A stretch of DNA of 34,050 bases from Candidatus Sericytochromatia bacterium (GTDB lineage Bacteria > Cyanobacteriota > Sericytochromatia > S15B-MN24 > JAQBPE01). Of this stretch, positions 8,453-16,870 are shown in pieces. Location: contig JAYKJB010000078.1 of NCBI GenBank assembly GCA_035285325.1, positions 1-34,050 on the forward strand, in the 5' to 3' direction. The translations under genes were made by a program, and so were the position numbers. Positions within the stretch are counted from its first letter, which is position 1. The number at the start of each line of letters is the position of its first letter. The notes beneath the pieces were generated by a model, which made no database searches, was not told where the DNA came from, and saw only the letters and a program-made list of their open reading frames with translations.

Positions 8453-10309
8453 TCACGATCCCACCGTGCGAATGTGTAGCTCCCGCATTTGACGCAGGTT
8501 GATCGGGCCAGGCGCCTGAACCATCAGGTCACTCGCAGACTGGGTCTTGGGGAAGGCAATCACGTCCCGGATCGAATCGAGCCCGGCAATCAGCATGACG
8601 ATGCGATCCAATCCGAAGGCCAGCCCGCCGTGCGGTGGTGCACCGTATTCGAAAGCGTCCAGCATGAAACCGAACTTCTCGACAATCTCGGCATCGGAGA
8701 GCCCCAGCATCTGGAAGACCTTGTTCTGCACGTCGCGGCGATGAATACGCACGCTGCCGCCGCCGAGTTCGGTGCCATTGAGCACGAGGTCGTAAGCCTT
8801 GGCCCGACAGCGGCCGGGGGCGGATTCCAGCAACTCGACATCGGAATCGAGCGGGGACGTGAACGGATGGTGCAGAGGATCCCAGCGCTTCTCCTCGTCA
8901 TTCCATTCGAACATGGGGAAGTCGACCACCCACAGCAGTTCGAAGCGCTTGGTGTCGATCAGGTTCATGTCAGCCGCCAGCTTGAGCCGCAGGCGTCCCA
9001 GCACCTCCCGCACCACCTCGACCCGGTCAGCCGCGAACAGCAGCAGGTCACCCGGGCGCGCGCCAACGGTGGTGGCGATCGCCGCGGCCTCCTCGGCCGA
9101 GATGAACTTCATCACGGTCGAGGCGAAGGTGGCCCGCAGCGCTTCCCCACCCAACGTGTAGGCAACGGTCTTGGCGTTGGCGTCCTCTCCCTCGCTGGCC
9201 GCCTGAACCTTGATCCAGGCCAGGCCCTTGGCCCCGAAGCGCTTGGCGAACTCGCCGAGCTGGTCGATCTGCGCCCGGCTAAGGTCCGCCCCCTTCGGGA
9301 CGCAAATGGCCTTGACGCGCCCGCCACCAGCGATCGCCTCGGCGAACACCTTGAACTGGCTCCGGCTCAGGGTCTCGTTCAGGTCGTGAAGTTCCAAGCC
9401 GAACCGCAGGTCAGGCTTGTCGGAGCCATAGCGGTCCATGGCCTCGGCGTAGGGCATCCGACGCACCGGCTGCGCCACCTCGACGCCTGCGAAGCGCGAC
9501 AGCAGGTGGCAGATGAGCCCCTCGTTGATGTCCATGATCTCGTCCTGCGTGAGGAACGAGGTCTCGATGTCAATCTGGGTGAACTCGGGCTGACGGTCGG
9601 CCCGCAGGTCTTCGTCGCGGAAACAGCGGGCAATCTGGAAATAGCGGTCGTAGCCCGCCACCATCAAGATTTGCTTGAAAATCTGAGGGCTTTGCGGCAG
9701 CGCGAAGAACTCGCCGGGATGCACCCGAGAAGGCACCACATAGTCGCGCGCCCCTTCCGGCGTGCTCTTGGTAAGCATCGGCGTTTCGATTTCCAGGAAG
9801 CCCTGCGCGTCCAGGTGGTTCCGCACGGCCATGGTGACGGCGTGACGAAGCATCAAAGCGCTCTGGAGCTTGGGGGAGCGCAGGTCGAGGTAGCGGTATT
9901 GCAGCCGCAACATCTCATCGACGTCGTCATCCCCGATGGGGAAGGGGGTGGGCTTCGACGCATTCAGGATCACCACCTCACGGGCGTAAACCTCGATCTC
10001 GCCAGTGGCCAGGTTGCTGTTCTGCTGCCCGTCCGGGCGCGCCTTGACGACCCCGCGCACGCCGATCACGAACTCACTGCGCAGCGCGTCGGCGGTCTGG
10101 TGGGCCAGCGGGTCGGTCTGGGGGTTGAATACCACCTGGACCAGGCCTGTGCGGTCCCGCAGATCCACGAAGATGACACCGCCGTGGTCCCGCCGCCGCT
10201 GGACCCAGCCGTACAGCACCACGGTCTGTTCCACGGCCTCGCGGGTCACGGTGCCGCAACGGTGGGAGCGGGGGCCAATCAGGGTGGCAGGCGGTGAGGC
10301 GACGGTCAT
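8453..10309 (-). CDS. aspS: aspartyl-tRNA synthetase
   Basis: AspS charges tRNA-Asp, and possibly tRNA-Asn, with aspartate. The 618-aa protein has the bacterial layout: an N-terminal OB-fold anticodon-binding domain (~15-110), a class II catalytic core, an inserted GAD domain (~300-410) and a C-terminal extension. Motif 2 is FRDEDLRADRQPEFTQIDIE and motif 3 is GLAFGLDRIVMLI. In the anticodon-binding loop RRRDHGG, His42 occupies the position that is Leu in E. coli. ATG 10309 is preferred over the longer frame from 10393: the family's N-terminus begins there, GGAG lies upstream, and the candidate -10 (10392-10397) overlaps the longer start. It is first of a three-gene minus-strand set. Confidence 0.96.
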   Translation of the reverse strand: MTVASPPATLIGPRSHRCGTVTREAVEQTVVLYGWVQRRRDHGGVIFVDLRDRTGLVQVVFNPQTDPLAHQTADALRSEFVIGVRGVVKARPDGQQNSNLATGEIEVYAREVVILNASKPTPFPIGDDDVDEMLRLQYRYLDLRSPKLQSALMLRHAVTMAVRNHLDAQGFLEIETPMLTKSTPEGARDYVVPSRVHPGEFFALPQSPQIFKQILMVAGYDRYFQIARCFRDEDLRADRQPEFTQIDIETSFLTQDEIMDINEGLICHLLSRFAGVEVAQPVRRMPYAEAMDRYGSDKPDLRFGLELHDLNETLSRSQFKVFAEAIAGGGRVKAICVPKGADLSRAQIDQLGEFAKRFGAKGLAWIKVQAASEGEDANAKTVAYTLGGEALRATFASTVMKFISAEEAAAIATTVGARPGDLLLFAADRVEVVREVLGRLRLKLAADMNLIDTKRFELLWVVDFPMFEWNDEEKRWDPLHHPFTSPLDSDVELLESAPGRCRAKAYDLVLNGTELGGGSVRIHRRDVQNKVFQMLGLSDAEIVEKFGFMLDAFEYGAPPHGGLAFGLDRIVMLIAGLDSIRDVIAFPKTQSASDLMVQAPGPINLRQMRELHIRTVGS

Positions 10310-10391
10310 GATGCTCCGCTGGCTTTCATCGTCGAGGGCCGGCAGGGGCCCAGCGAAATGGGAGGAGGGGGACCGCGCAGGGCGGCCCCAC

Positions 10392-10421
10392 ATTATAACC
10401 GGGTGATAAACACGACGTAAA
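10392..10421 (-). promoter_or_regulatory. aspS promoter
   Basis: On the minus strand TTTACG (10421-10416) and a perfect TATAAT (10397-10392) are 18 bases apart. Initiation is expected near 10385, which leaves a leader of about 75 bases before the aspS ATG. Confidence 0.65.
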
Positions 10422-10440
10422 TCAAGCGGGAGGCCGCTGC

Positions 10441-10469
10441 TTGCGCCACTCTGCCCCTCATGCTACGCT
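10441..10469 (+). promoter_or_regulatory. rpsB promoter
   Basis: TTGCGC (10441-10446) is followed after exactly 17 bases by TACGCT (10464-10469), and TGC directly before the -10 makes it an extended -10. Initiation is expected near 10476, giving a ~155-base structured leader before rpsB. Confidence 0.55.
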
Positions 10470-10480
10470 GTATGCTCCGT

Positions 10481-10571
10481 TCTCGGCTTCCTGTCGAAGC
10501 CAGAACACGCTGGTCTTACCAGCGATCCGACACGCAGTGCGCTGCCAGGCGGGGTCCGAGGATTCCTTGGA
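10481..10571 (+). ncRNA. structured rpsB 5' leader with three hairpins
   Basis: Three consecutive stems are visible in the predicted leader. The first is GGCTTC/GAAGCC at 10485-10490 and 10496-10501, extendable by TCT/AGA across one bulged base. The second is a perfect CGCTGGT-ctt-ACCAGCG at 10508-10524. The third is TCCGAGG-att-CCTTGGA at 10555-10571 with one G-U pair. None is followed by a T run, so they are not terminators. Autoregulation of rpsB by S2 through leader RNA is known in other bacteria; its operation here is inference. Confidence 0.45.
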
Positions 10572-10632
10572 TGTCTGGAATTTGGCCACCGCGGATGAGC
10601 AACCCCCCTTTTACCACGAGGTTTGAAAGTCC

Positions 10633-11379
10633 ATGCCCGTCGTCGCGATGAAGAGTCTGCTGGAAGCAGGCGTCCACTTCGGTCACCAGTCCCGCCGTTG
10701 GAACCCCAAGATGAAGCGTTTCATCTTCGCGGAGCGCAACGGCATCTACATCATCGATCTGGCGAAGACCAGCCGCCACCTCGACATCGCTCACAACTTC
10801 CTGCGCCAGACGGCCGCCCAGGGCAAGAGCGTGGTGTTCGTCGGGACGAAGAAGCAAGCTCAGGAAGTCATCAAGGATGAGGCTCTGCGCTGCAACCAGT
10901 ACTTCGTCAACCAGCGCTGGCTGGGCGGCATGCTCACCAACTGGCCGACCATCGCGAAGCGGATTCAGCGCCTGAAGGAGCTGGAAACCCAGAAGATGGA
11001 CGGCACCTTCGACCGTCTCCCGAAGAAGGAAGTGTCGATGCTCGAGAAGGAGCGCGAGAAGCTGGAGCGTCTGCTGGGCGGCATGAAGGGCCTGAAGAGC
11101 CGGCCTGATGTCATCTTCGTGGTCGACCCGCGCAAGGAACACATTGCCGTCAAGGAAGCGCGCAAGCTGAACATCCCCATCGTCGGCATGGTCGACACCA
11201 ACTGCGACCCCGATGAAGTGGACTACATCATTCCGTCCAATGATGATGCCATCCGCTCGGTCAAGTTGATCGTGTCCGCCATGGCCGACGCCGTGCTGGA
11301 AGGTCGTCAGGGCGAGCAGCATCAGGACGAGGCTCCGGTCGCCGCCGCAGCTCCTTCGGCCGAGGCCGCCGCGGTCTAA
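10633..11379 (+). CDS. rpsB: 30S ribosomal protein S2
   Basis: S2 is a late-assembling protein of the small ribosomal subunit. The 248-aa product opens with the canonical [19 protein letters not shown] and contains [12 protein letters not shown] and the [13 protein letters not shown] region. [19 protein letters not shown] precedes an acidic/Ala-rich tail that is variable in the family. ATG 10633 is preceded by GAGGT ten bases upstream. It is the first gene of the conserved rpsB-tsf-pyrH-frr block, with its own promoter, a structured leader, and a strong terminator just after the stop, so it may be transcribed largely on its own. No anomaly in length or motifs. Confidence 0.98.
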   Translation: MPVVAMKSLLEAGVHFGHQSRRWNPKMKRFIFAERNGIYIIDLAKTSRHLDIAHNFLRQTAAQGKSVVFVGTKKQAQEVIKDEALRCNQYFVNQRWLGGMLTNWPTIAKRIQRLKELETQKMDGTFDRLPKKEVSMLEKEREKLERLLGGMKGLKSRPDVIFVVDPRKEHIAVKEARKLNIPIVGMVDTNCDPDEVDYIIPSNDDAIRSVKLIVSAMADAVLEGRQGEQHQDEAPVAAAAPSAEAAAV

Positions 11380-11409
11380 TCCGACCCGACGCCTTCGCTC
11401 ATTTCTCCA

Positions 11410-11438
11410 GGCCCAGGCTTCACAGCCTGGGCCTTTTT
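11410..11438 (+). terminator. rho-independent terminator after rpsB
   Basis: A perfect 10-bp stem GGCCCAGGCT/AGCCTGGGCC (11410-11419, 11424-11433) with a TCAC tetraloop is followed by five T (11434-11438). It is textbook in form and separates rpsB from tsf. Confidence 0.9.
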
Positions 11439-11479
11439 GATCCCGCATTCCGCACCAGTGGCGAATCAGGGGCTTTTCG

Positions 11480-11488
11480 TGGTATCCT
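11480..11488 (+). promoter_or_regulatory. candidate extended -10 for tsf
   Basis: TGG-TATCCT at 11480-11488 reads as an extended -10, about 90 bases before tsf and just after the rpsB terminator, where a promoter is needed. No convincing -35 is seen. Confidence 0.35.
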
Positions 11489-11580
11489 TCACGGACCAAT
11501 GAAGCGGCCCACGCCGCACGATACAACTTGCGAGACCACCGGCGACGGTTGGACTCATAGCATTCCTGGGAGGGAACACC

Positions 11581-13262
<1,682 letters not shown>

Positions 13263-13290
13263 CGCTGCGCTTCGCTTGGAAGGAACTCTC

Positions 13291-13851
13291 ATGTCGACCC
13301 AAGACATCATTCATCGCGCCGAAGACAAGATGAAAAAGGCGATCGCCGCCACCCAGCGGGATTTCGCCTCCATTCGTACCGGGCGGGCCTCGGCCGCTCT
13401 GCTCGACCGGATCTCCGTGGACTACTACGGGGCCGAAACGCCGATCAAATCGATGGGGAACATCTCCACTCCCGATTCGCGCACGATCCAGATTCAGGTC
13501 TTCGATCGCGGCTCGGTGGGCCTCGTCGAGAAGGCCATCCACAAGAGCGACCTCGGCCTCACCCCCAACACCGATGGGCAGCTCATTCGACTCAACATTC
13601 CGCCCCTGACGGAGGAGCGGCGCAAGGATATGGTCAAGGTGGCCAAGAAGAGCGCCGAAGATGGCCGCGTGGCCATTCGGAATGTGCGGCGCGACGAGAT
13701 GGACGCCGTGAAGAAGCTCGAAAAGGCCAACGAGTGCACCGAAGATGACCGCAAGCGCTCGGAAGACCAGATTCAGAAGCTGACCGATCGCTTCATCAAG
13801 GAACTCGACGAGTTGCTGGCGCACAAGGAACGGGAGATCCTGGAGGTCTGA
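13291..13851 (+). CDS. frr: ribosome recycling factor
   Basis: RRF, with EF-G, splits the post-termination ribosome. The 186-aa length matches the family (185 in E. coli). The helical domain I carries [17 protein letters not shown], domain [12 protein letters not shown], and the C-terminal helix contains [11 protein letters not shown] and ends HKEREILEV. The start ATG 13291, after GGAAGGA, replaces a longer frame from 13189 that overlaps pyrH and adds no conserved sequence. Its stop codon shares one base (TGATG) with the start of the next small ORF, which implies translational coupling. Confidence 0.97.
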   Translation: MSTQDIIHRAEDKMKKAIAATQRDFASIRTGRASAALLDRISVDYYGAETPIKSMGNISTPDSRTIQIQVFDRGSVGLVEKAIHKSDLGLTPNTDGQLIRLNIPPLTEERRKDMVKVAKKSAEDGRVAIRNVRRDEMDAVKKLEKANECTEDDRKRSEDQIQKLTDRFIKELDELLAHKEREILEV

Positions 13852-14087
13852 TGTGCGAGCCTGCGACACTCCTCGGATTGTCGTTCGGTGAGGCGCAGGC
13901 CCGGTTGGTTGCGGCAGGCTTGCCGTGCCTGCCGCCTCAACTGGCGTGTGTGCCCCGCCGCGCCCCGGCGGCCCGTGTGCCCGCTGATTGGCGTGTGCTG
14001 AAAGCGGAACTGCGCCCAGAAGGCTATGCGCTGGTGATCGCCGCCCCCATGACGACGCTGACGGAGAGGCTTGCCGAACCGTGCTGA
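13851..14087 (+). CDS. small uncharacterised protein between frr and cdsA
   Basis: I do not recognise this 78-aa product. Its start overlaps the frr stop by one base (TGATG) with GGAGG upstream, and its stop overlaps the cdsA GTG by seven bases. That is tight coupling on both sides and good evidence it is translated. The N-terminal piece LGLSFGEAQARLVAAGLP and the later RPEGYALVI vaguely recall the start and end of a PASTA repeat (G-x-x-x-x-x-A-x-x-x-L-x-x-x-G-L), but a full domain is not present. It has no signal peptide or membrane segment. In many bacteria uppS occupies this position between frr and cdsA; this ORF is far too short to replace it. Confidence 0.6.
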   Translation: MCEPATLLGLSFGEAQARLVAAGLPCLPPQLACVPRRAPAARVPADWRVLKAELRPEGYALVIAAPMTTLTERLAEPC

Positions 14088-14887
14088 AGCTTCGGGTTCT
14101 GAGCGGGGCGGCCTTCATCGTCGTGTGTCTGGCCTGTCTCTGGGCGGGCGGGATCGCTTACATGGCGATGATCACGGTCTTCGCCCTGTTGTGTGTGCGC
14201 GAGTTGTGTCGTTTGTTCGCGCTCAAGGGCTACGCGCCCGCCACCATGCTGATCACCGCCTCCGTTCTGGTGATGGACGTGCTGGCTGGGTTGATGGGCC
14301 CAACCTACATGGCGCCGCTGTTCACTTTCAGCGCGATTGCCATTCTGGTCTGGCTGCTCACCCGTATCCGCCCTCGTGCGGGCATCGCGGACATTGCGAC
14401 CAGCTGGTTTGCGCTGATCTACATCGGTTTCTTGCCCTGTCACCTGATTCTGGTGCGCAACCTGCCCGAACCCTATGGCTTTCAGTTCAGTGTCCTGCTC
14501 AACACCTGCATCTGGGCCACGGACATCTTCGCCTATTTCGGGGGACGCTGGCTGGGGCGCACCAAGTTGCTGGAGGCTGTCAGCCCCAAAAAGACCATCG
14601 AAGGGAGCCTCACAGGAACTGTCTGTGCCGGCGCCCTCGGGGCGCTTTGGGCCTCGATTTTCGCTTTTCCCTGGGTTCACGGACTCGCCTTGGGCCTGAT
14701 TGTCAGCATCGTGGCCCAGATTGGGGATCTGACGGAATCCCTTCTCAAGCGCGATGCCGGCACCAAGGATTCTGGCACGGCCATTCCCGGCCACGGGGGC
14801 ATGCTCGACCGCCTGGATTCCTATCTGCTCACCGGTGCGGCCGTCTACTACTACCTGCGCTGGGTCTATCACCCCTGGCTGCCCTGA
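14081..14887 (+). CDS. cdsA: phosphatidate cytidylyltransferase
   Basis: CdsA makes CDP-diacylglycerol from phosphatidate and CTP in the inner membrane, the branch point for phospholipids. The 268-aa protein is mostly hydrophobic with about seven to eight predicted spans. It carries the complete family signature near 220-246: SLLKRDAGTKDSG, then IPGHGGMLDRLDS. GTG 14081, with GGAGAGG upstream, is chosen over the longer frame from 13988 because that extension is polar and lies inside the 78-codon ORF. It overlaps that ORF by seven bases and ends the rpsB-to-cdsA block; dxr, often next in other bacteria, is absent here. Confidence 0.95.
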   Translation: MLKLRVLSGAAFIVVCLACLWAGGIAYMAMITVFALLCVRELCRLFALKGYAPATMLITASVLVMDVLAGLMGPTYMAPLFTFSAIAILVWLLTRIRPRAGIADIATSWFALIYIGFLPCHLILVRNLPEPYGFQFSVLLNTCIWATDIFAYFGGRWLGRTKLLEAVSPKKTIEGSLTGTVCAGALGALWASIFAFPWVHGLALGLIVSIVAQIGDLTESLLKRDAGTKDSGTAIPGHGGMLDRLDSYLLTGAAVYYYLRWVYHPWLP

Positions 14888-15014
14888 ACCTCTCGCGGCG
14901 TCGCTTCCCCGATTGTTGCCCGAACGGCAAGCGTGCGCTCGTCCGTGAGGCGATCACCTGCTTTCAAGCTGGTCTCGACAATCCTGGTTAAAAACAACAT
15001 GCAGAAATAGAAAA

Positions 15015-15030
15015 TGTGAGTTTTGTCACA
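15015..15030. promoter_or_regulatory. CRP/FNR-family-like operator, TGTGA-N6-TCACA
   Basis: TGTGA (15015-15019), the six bases GTTTTG, and TCACA (15026-15030) form a perfect CRP-type palindrome flanked by A-rich sequence. The central six bases are also the -35 of the overlapping SigB-like promoter, so a protein bound here would be expected to block or reshape initiation. Confidence 0.5.
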
Positions 15031-15044
15031 AAAACGAAGGGTAT
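15020..15044 (+). promoter_or_regulatory. SigB/SigF-like promoter, GTTTTG-N13-GGGTAT
   Basis: GTTTTG (15020-15025) and GGGTAT (15039-15044) are separated by 13 bases. The region from ~14980 to 15050 is strikingly A+T-rich compared with its surroundings. TATATT at 15042-15047 could serve as a sigma-70 -10, but no matching -35 sits at 16-18 bases. Initiation is expected near 15052, about 120 bases before the TTG start at 15175. Confidence 0.5.
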
Positions 15045-15174
15045 ATTGACTGGGTGTCGGCGAATCTACGGGCCGACCAGCCGCGCCAAGGGGAGGGGGC
15101 GCGCGTTTTGCGGTGTGCGCCACGTTCGTATGGATGTGCTGGCCCCGCGTGCGCGTGCTGGAAAGGAGGCTGCT

Positions 15175-15507
15175 TTGCACAGACCGAGCGTCAACGAGGA
15201 ATCCTGGTTCCGGGAGCAAGAGGCGCGCAGACAGCAGGACCGACGCGCCGAGGTGGAGCATCGGCGGGAAGTCGAGGAGCGGAAACGCCTGGGCGAGTAC
15301 CTGCTCGAAAAGGGCTACATCACGCTGCTTAATCTGGAGGCTGCGCTCCAACGGCAGCAGCACCTGGCCAGTCGGGGGCGACGGGTCGTGCTGGGTGAGT
15401 TGCTGATCGAGATGAATCTGGTGAGGGGCCCTCAGGTACAGGAAGCGCTGCTGCATCAGCGCCAAGCCCTGACGGATGGCGCTGCCTATGTGGAAATTCG
15501 GCGCTAG
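15175..15507 (+). CDS. small protein with tandem MshEN-like (c-di-GMP receptor type) motifs
   Basis: The 110-aa product has an N-terminal charged segment opening NEESWFREQE (7-16) and a polar helix to ~36. Residues 38-61 then match the MshEN nucleotide motif: Arg38-Leu-Gly40, Leu43-Leu44, Gly47, Leu54, Leu58 and Gln61, all at motif spacing. Residues 72-95 repeat it in degenerate form (Leu73-Gly74 and Gln95 kept; Val72 replaces Arg, Asn81 replaces Gly). MshEN domains bind c-di-GMP at the N-terminus of some type IV pilus and secretion ATPases; here no ATPase follows. TTG 15175 is preferred because GAAAGGAGG lies upstream and the N-terminus then aligns with the zinc-ribbon gene at 15735; the frame from 15016 would start inside the promoter. 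c-di-GMP binding is inferred. Confidence 0.6.
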   Translation: MHRPSVNEESWFREQEARRQQDRRAEVEHRREVEERKRLGEYLLEKGYITLLNLEAALQRQQHLASRGRRVVLGELLIEMNLVRGPQVQEALLHQRQALTDGAAYVEIRR

Positions 15508-15531
15508 CAACAGGGGACGTTAGTCGTGATG

Positions 15532-15561
15532 GGCCTCCGCGGTGCGGGGGCCAATTTTTTT
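15532..15561 (+). terminator. rho-independent terminator after the MshEN-like gene
   Basis: The stem GGCCTCCGC/GCGGGGGCC (15532-15540, 15544-15552, one T-G pair) with a GGT loop is followed by AA and seven T (15555-15561). It ends the MshEN-like transcript, so the zinc-ribbon gene needs its own promoter. Confidence 0.85.
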
Positions 15562-15680
15562 AGCGTCCACTCAGGCTCGGTGGGCTCATGTCTCAGACCG
15601 CGGCCTTGGGATGAGGCGCGTCGGCTCGCTCCCAGGGCCGGCAACGTCCTGCCTGATGGCGTGGGGCGGCTGCCAACCAG

Positions 15681-15686
15681 GGGTAT
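15681..15686 (+). promoter_or_regulatory. GGGTAT element before the zinc-ribbon gene
   Basis: GGGTAT recurs here, 49 bases before the TTG start, embedded in a GGGG-TATAAG-CCCC palindrome. It lacks the GTTT -35 seen at the two other GGGTAT sites, so a SigB-like promoter is only possible. TATAAG at 15684-15689 could be a sigma-70 -10, also without a clear -35. Confidence 0.25.
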
Positions 15687-15734
15687 AAGCCCCCTGCCAC
15701 CATCGTCGAGGACTAGATTGAAAGGAGTGCCGGT

Positions 15735-16070
15735 TTGACGAATCCGAGCGAAAACGAGGAAAACTGGTTTCGCGAACAGGAGCGCCGGAAGCGAGAAGAT
15801 GAAGCCCTGGCCGAACAGCATCGGGCCGATGTGGCCGCGCGGGATGCGCGCAAGAGCATGCACTGGATGAAGTGCCCCAAGTGTGGCGCGGACTTGCGGG
15901 CGCGTCGCTACGAAAATATCGAACTCGATGAATGCGTGGAATGCCACGGAACCTGGCTCGACGCCGGTGAACTGAAGGCTTTGGCCCAGGAGAAGGCGGG
16001 CGGATTGTTTGGCTTCCTGACCCGGAAGCGCGGCAGCACAGGCCCTTTGCCTCCCCTACCGCCTCGCTGA
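15735..16070 (+). CDS. TFIIB-type zinc-ribbon protein
   Basis: This 111-aa protein carries a zf-TFIIB-family ribbon: MKCPKCGADL, then after 16 residues CVECHGTWLDAGEL, giving C-x2-C-x16-C-x2-C with the family's typical TWLDAGEL. The first 40 residues are highly charged and begin NEENWFREQE at residues 7-16, the same positions and nearly the same sequence as the MshEN-like protein upstream. The C-terminal tail is short and ends in prolines. Such ribbons are small cytoplasmic metal-binding proteins of unknown function. TTG 15735 follows AAAGGAG. It has its own transcript, because a terminator precedes it, and is convergent with the TauE-like gene. Confidence 0.85.
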   Translation: MTNPSENEENWFREQERRKREDEALAEQHRADVAARDARKSMHWMKCPKCGADLRARRYENIELDECVECHGTWLDAGELKALAQEKAGGLFGFLTRKRGSTGPLPPLPPR

Positions 16071-16099
16071 GCGCAGGCTGATTCGCGGGCCGGCAGGGC

Positions 16100-16870
16100 T
16101 CAGGGGACAATACCCAGCTCTGCCAGGGCCCGTGCGCCGGTGACCACCGCCAGCGAGAGCAAGAACAGGGCGAGGCCTGTGCGGAGGTGCGGTACCGACA
16201 GCCGTGCCAGCCACCAGGTACCGGCCTGCACGCCGACCATCCCGCCAGCGATCAGCGGCAAGGCTGCGTGCGTGTTTGGTGTGCCGAGGCGCAGATGGGC
16301 GATGGCCCCCACCAGGCCCGTCAGCAGAACCACGGCCAGGCTGTTGCCGATGGCCCGTTTCAAGGGCACCCTGAGCGCCACGTTTTGGGCCGGCACCAGC
16401 AGCAAGCCACCGCCCACGCCAAATAGCCCAGACAAGACGCCCACCACGGCCCCCCACGCCACGGCCCGGCCACGTGGCGGCTCACTCCCGTCGCTGACCT
16501 CCGCCGGACGAAAGGGGCGCCACATGCTGTATGCGACGCCCAGCAGCAGGAGGGAGAAGCTCAGGGCCAGCCAGGCGTTGGGCAGATGCACGGCCAGTTC
16601 AGCCCCCAGCGGCGCCAGCAAGGCCGCCGGCACAGCCAACCACGCCACCAGGCGCCCATCGAGATTACCGGCACGCCAATGCGTCCAGGCGCCCCCCAGT
16701 CCGATGGCCGCGACGTACATCAGGCTGGTGCCGACGGCCTTCACCAATGGCCAGCCAAGGCCGATGGCCAGGGCCGGCACCAGCAGGAAACCGCCTCCCA
16801 CGCCGAGCAAGCCCGAGAGCAGCCCCGTCAGCGCGCCCAGCAGCAGGTAGAGGGCATCAAGGGGCGTCAC
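16100..16870 (-). CDS. TauE/SafE family permease
   Basis: This is a 256-aa polytopic membrane protein of the sulfite-exporter TauE/SafE (former DUF81) family. It has two homologous halves, each opening with the family's glycine-rich motif (GLLSGLLGVGGGFLLVPAL near 16-34 and GVLSGLFGVGGGLLLVPAQ in the second half). About eight hydrophobic spans are predicted. Members move small organic or sulfur-containing anions; the substrate here cannot be read from sequence. The GTG start overlaps the stop of the penicillin-binding protein gene by four bases (GTGA), so it is translationally coupled, although no functional link is evident. It is convergent with the zinc-ribbon gene, 29 bases away. Confidence 0.9.
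   Translation of the reverse strand: MTPLDALYLLLGALTGLLSGLLGVGGGFLLVPALAIGLGWPLVKAVGTSLMYVAAIGLGGAWTHWRAGNLDGRLVAWLAVPAALLAPLGAELAVHLPNAWLALSFSLLLLGVAYSMWRPFRPAEVSDGSEPPRGRAVAWGAVVGVLSGLFGVGGGLLLVPAQNVALRVPLKRAIGNSLAVVLLTGLVGAIAHLRLGTPNTHAALPLIAGGMVGVQAGTWWLARLSVPHLRTGLALFLLSLAVVTGARALAELGIVP

Larger units (their letters stand above)
10310..10632. other. divergent control region between aspS and rpsB
   Basis: No protein gene is supported in these 323 bases. The stretch holds back-to-back promoters 20 bases apart (aspS leftward, rpsB rightward) and a rpsB leader of ~155 bases with three hairpins, each described separately. Short ORFs over it (10441-10626 and 10460-10651) start inside the promoter or run into rpsB in another frame and are not believed. 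Confidence 0.7.

Noticed and set aside
8489-10297. 602-codon + strand ORF
   Set aside because: It is antisense over nearly all of aspS, whose motifs are complete. The long open frame reflects G+C-rich third positions.
14869-15510. 213-codon minus-strand ORF
   Set aside because: It runs antisense through the A+T-rich control region and the MshEN-like gene; no conserved motif or ribosome site.
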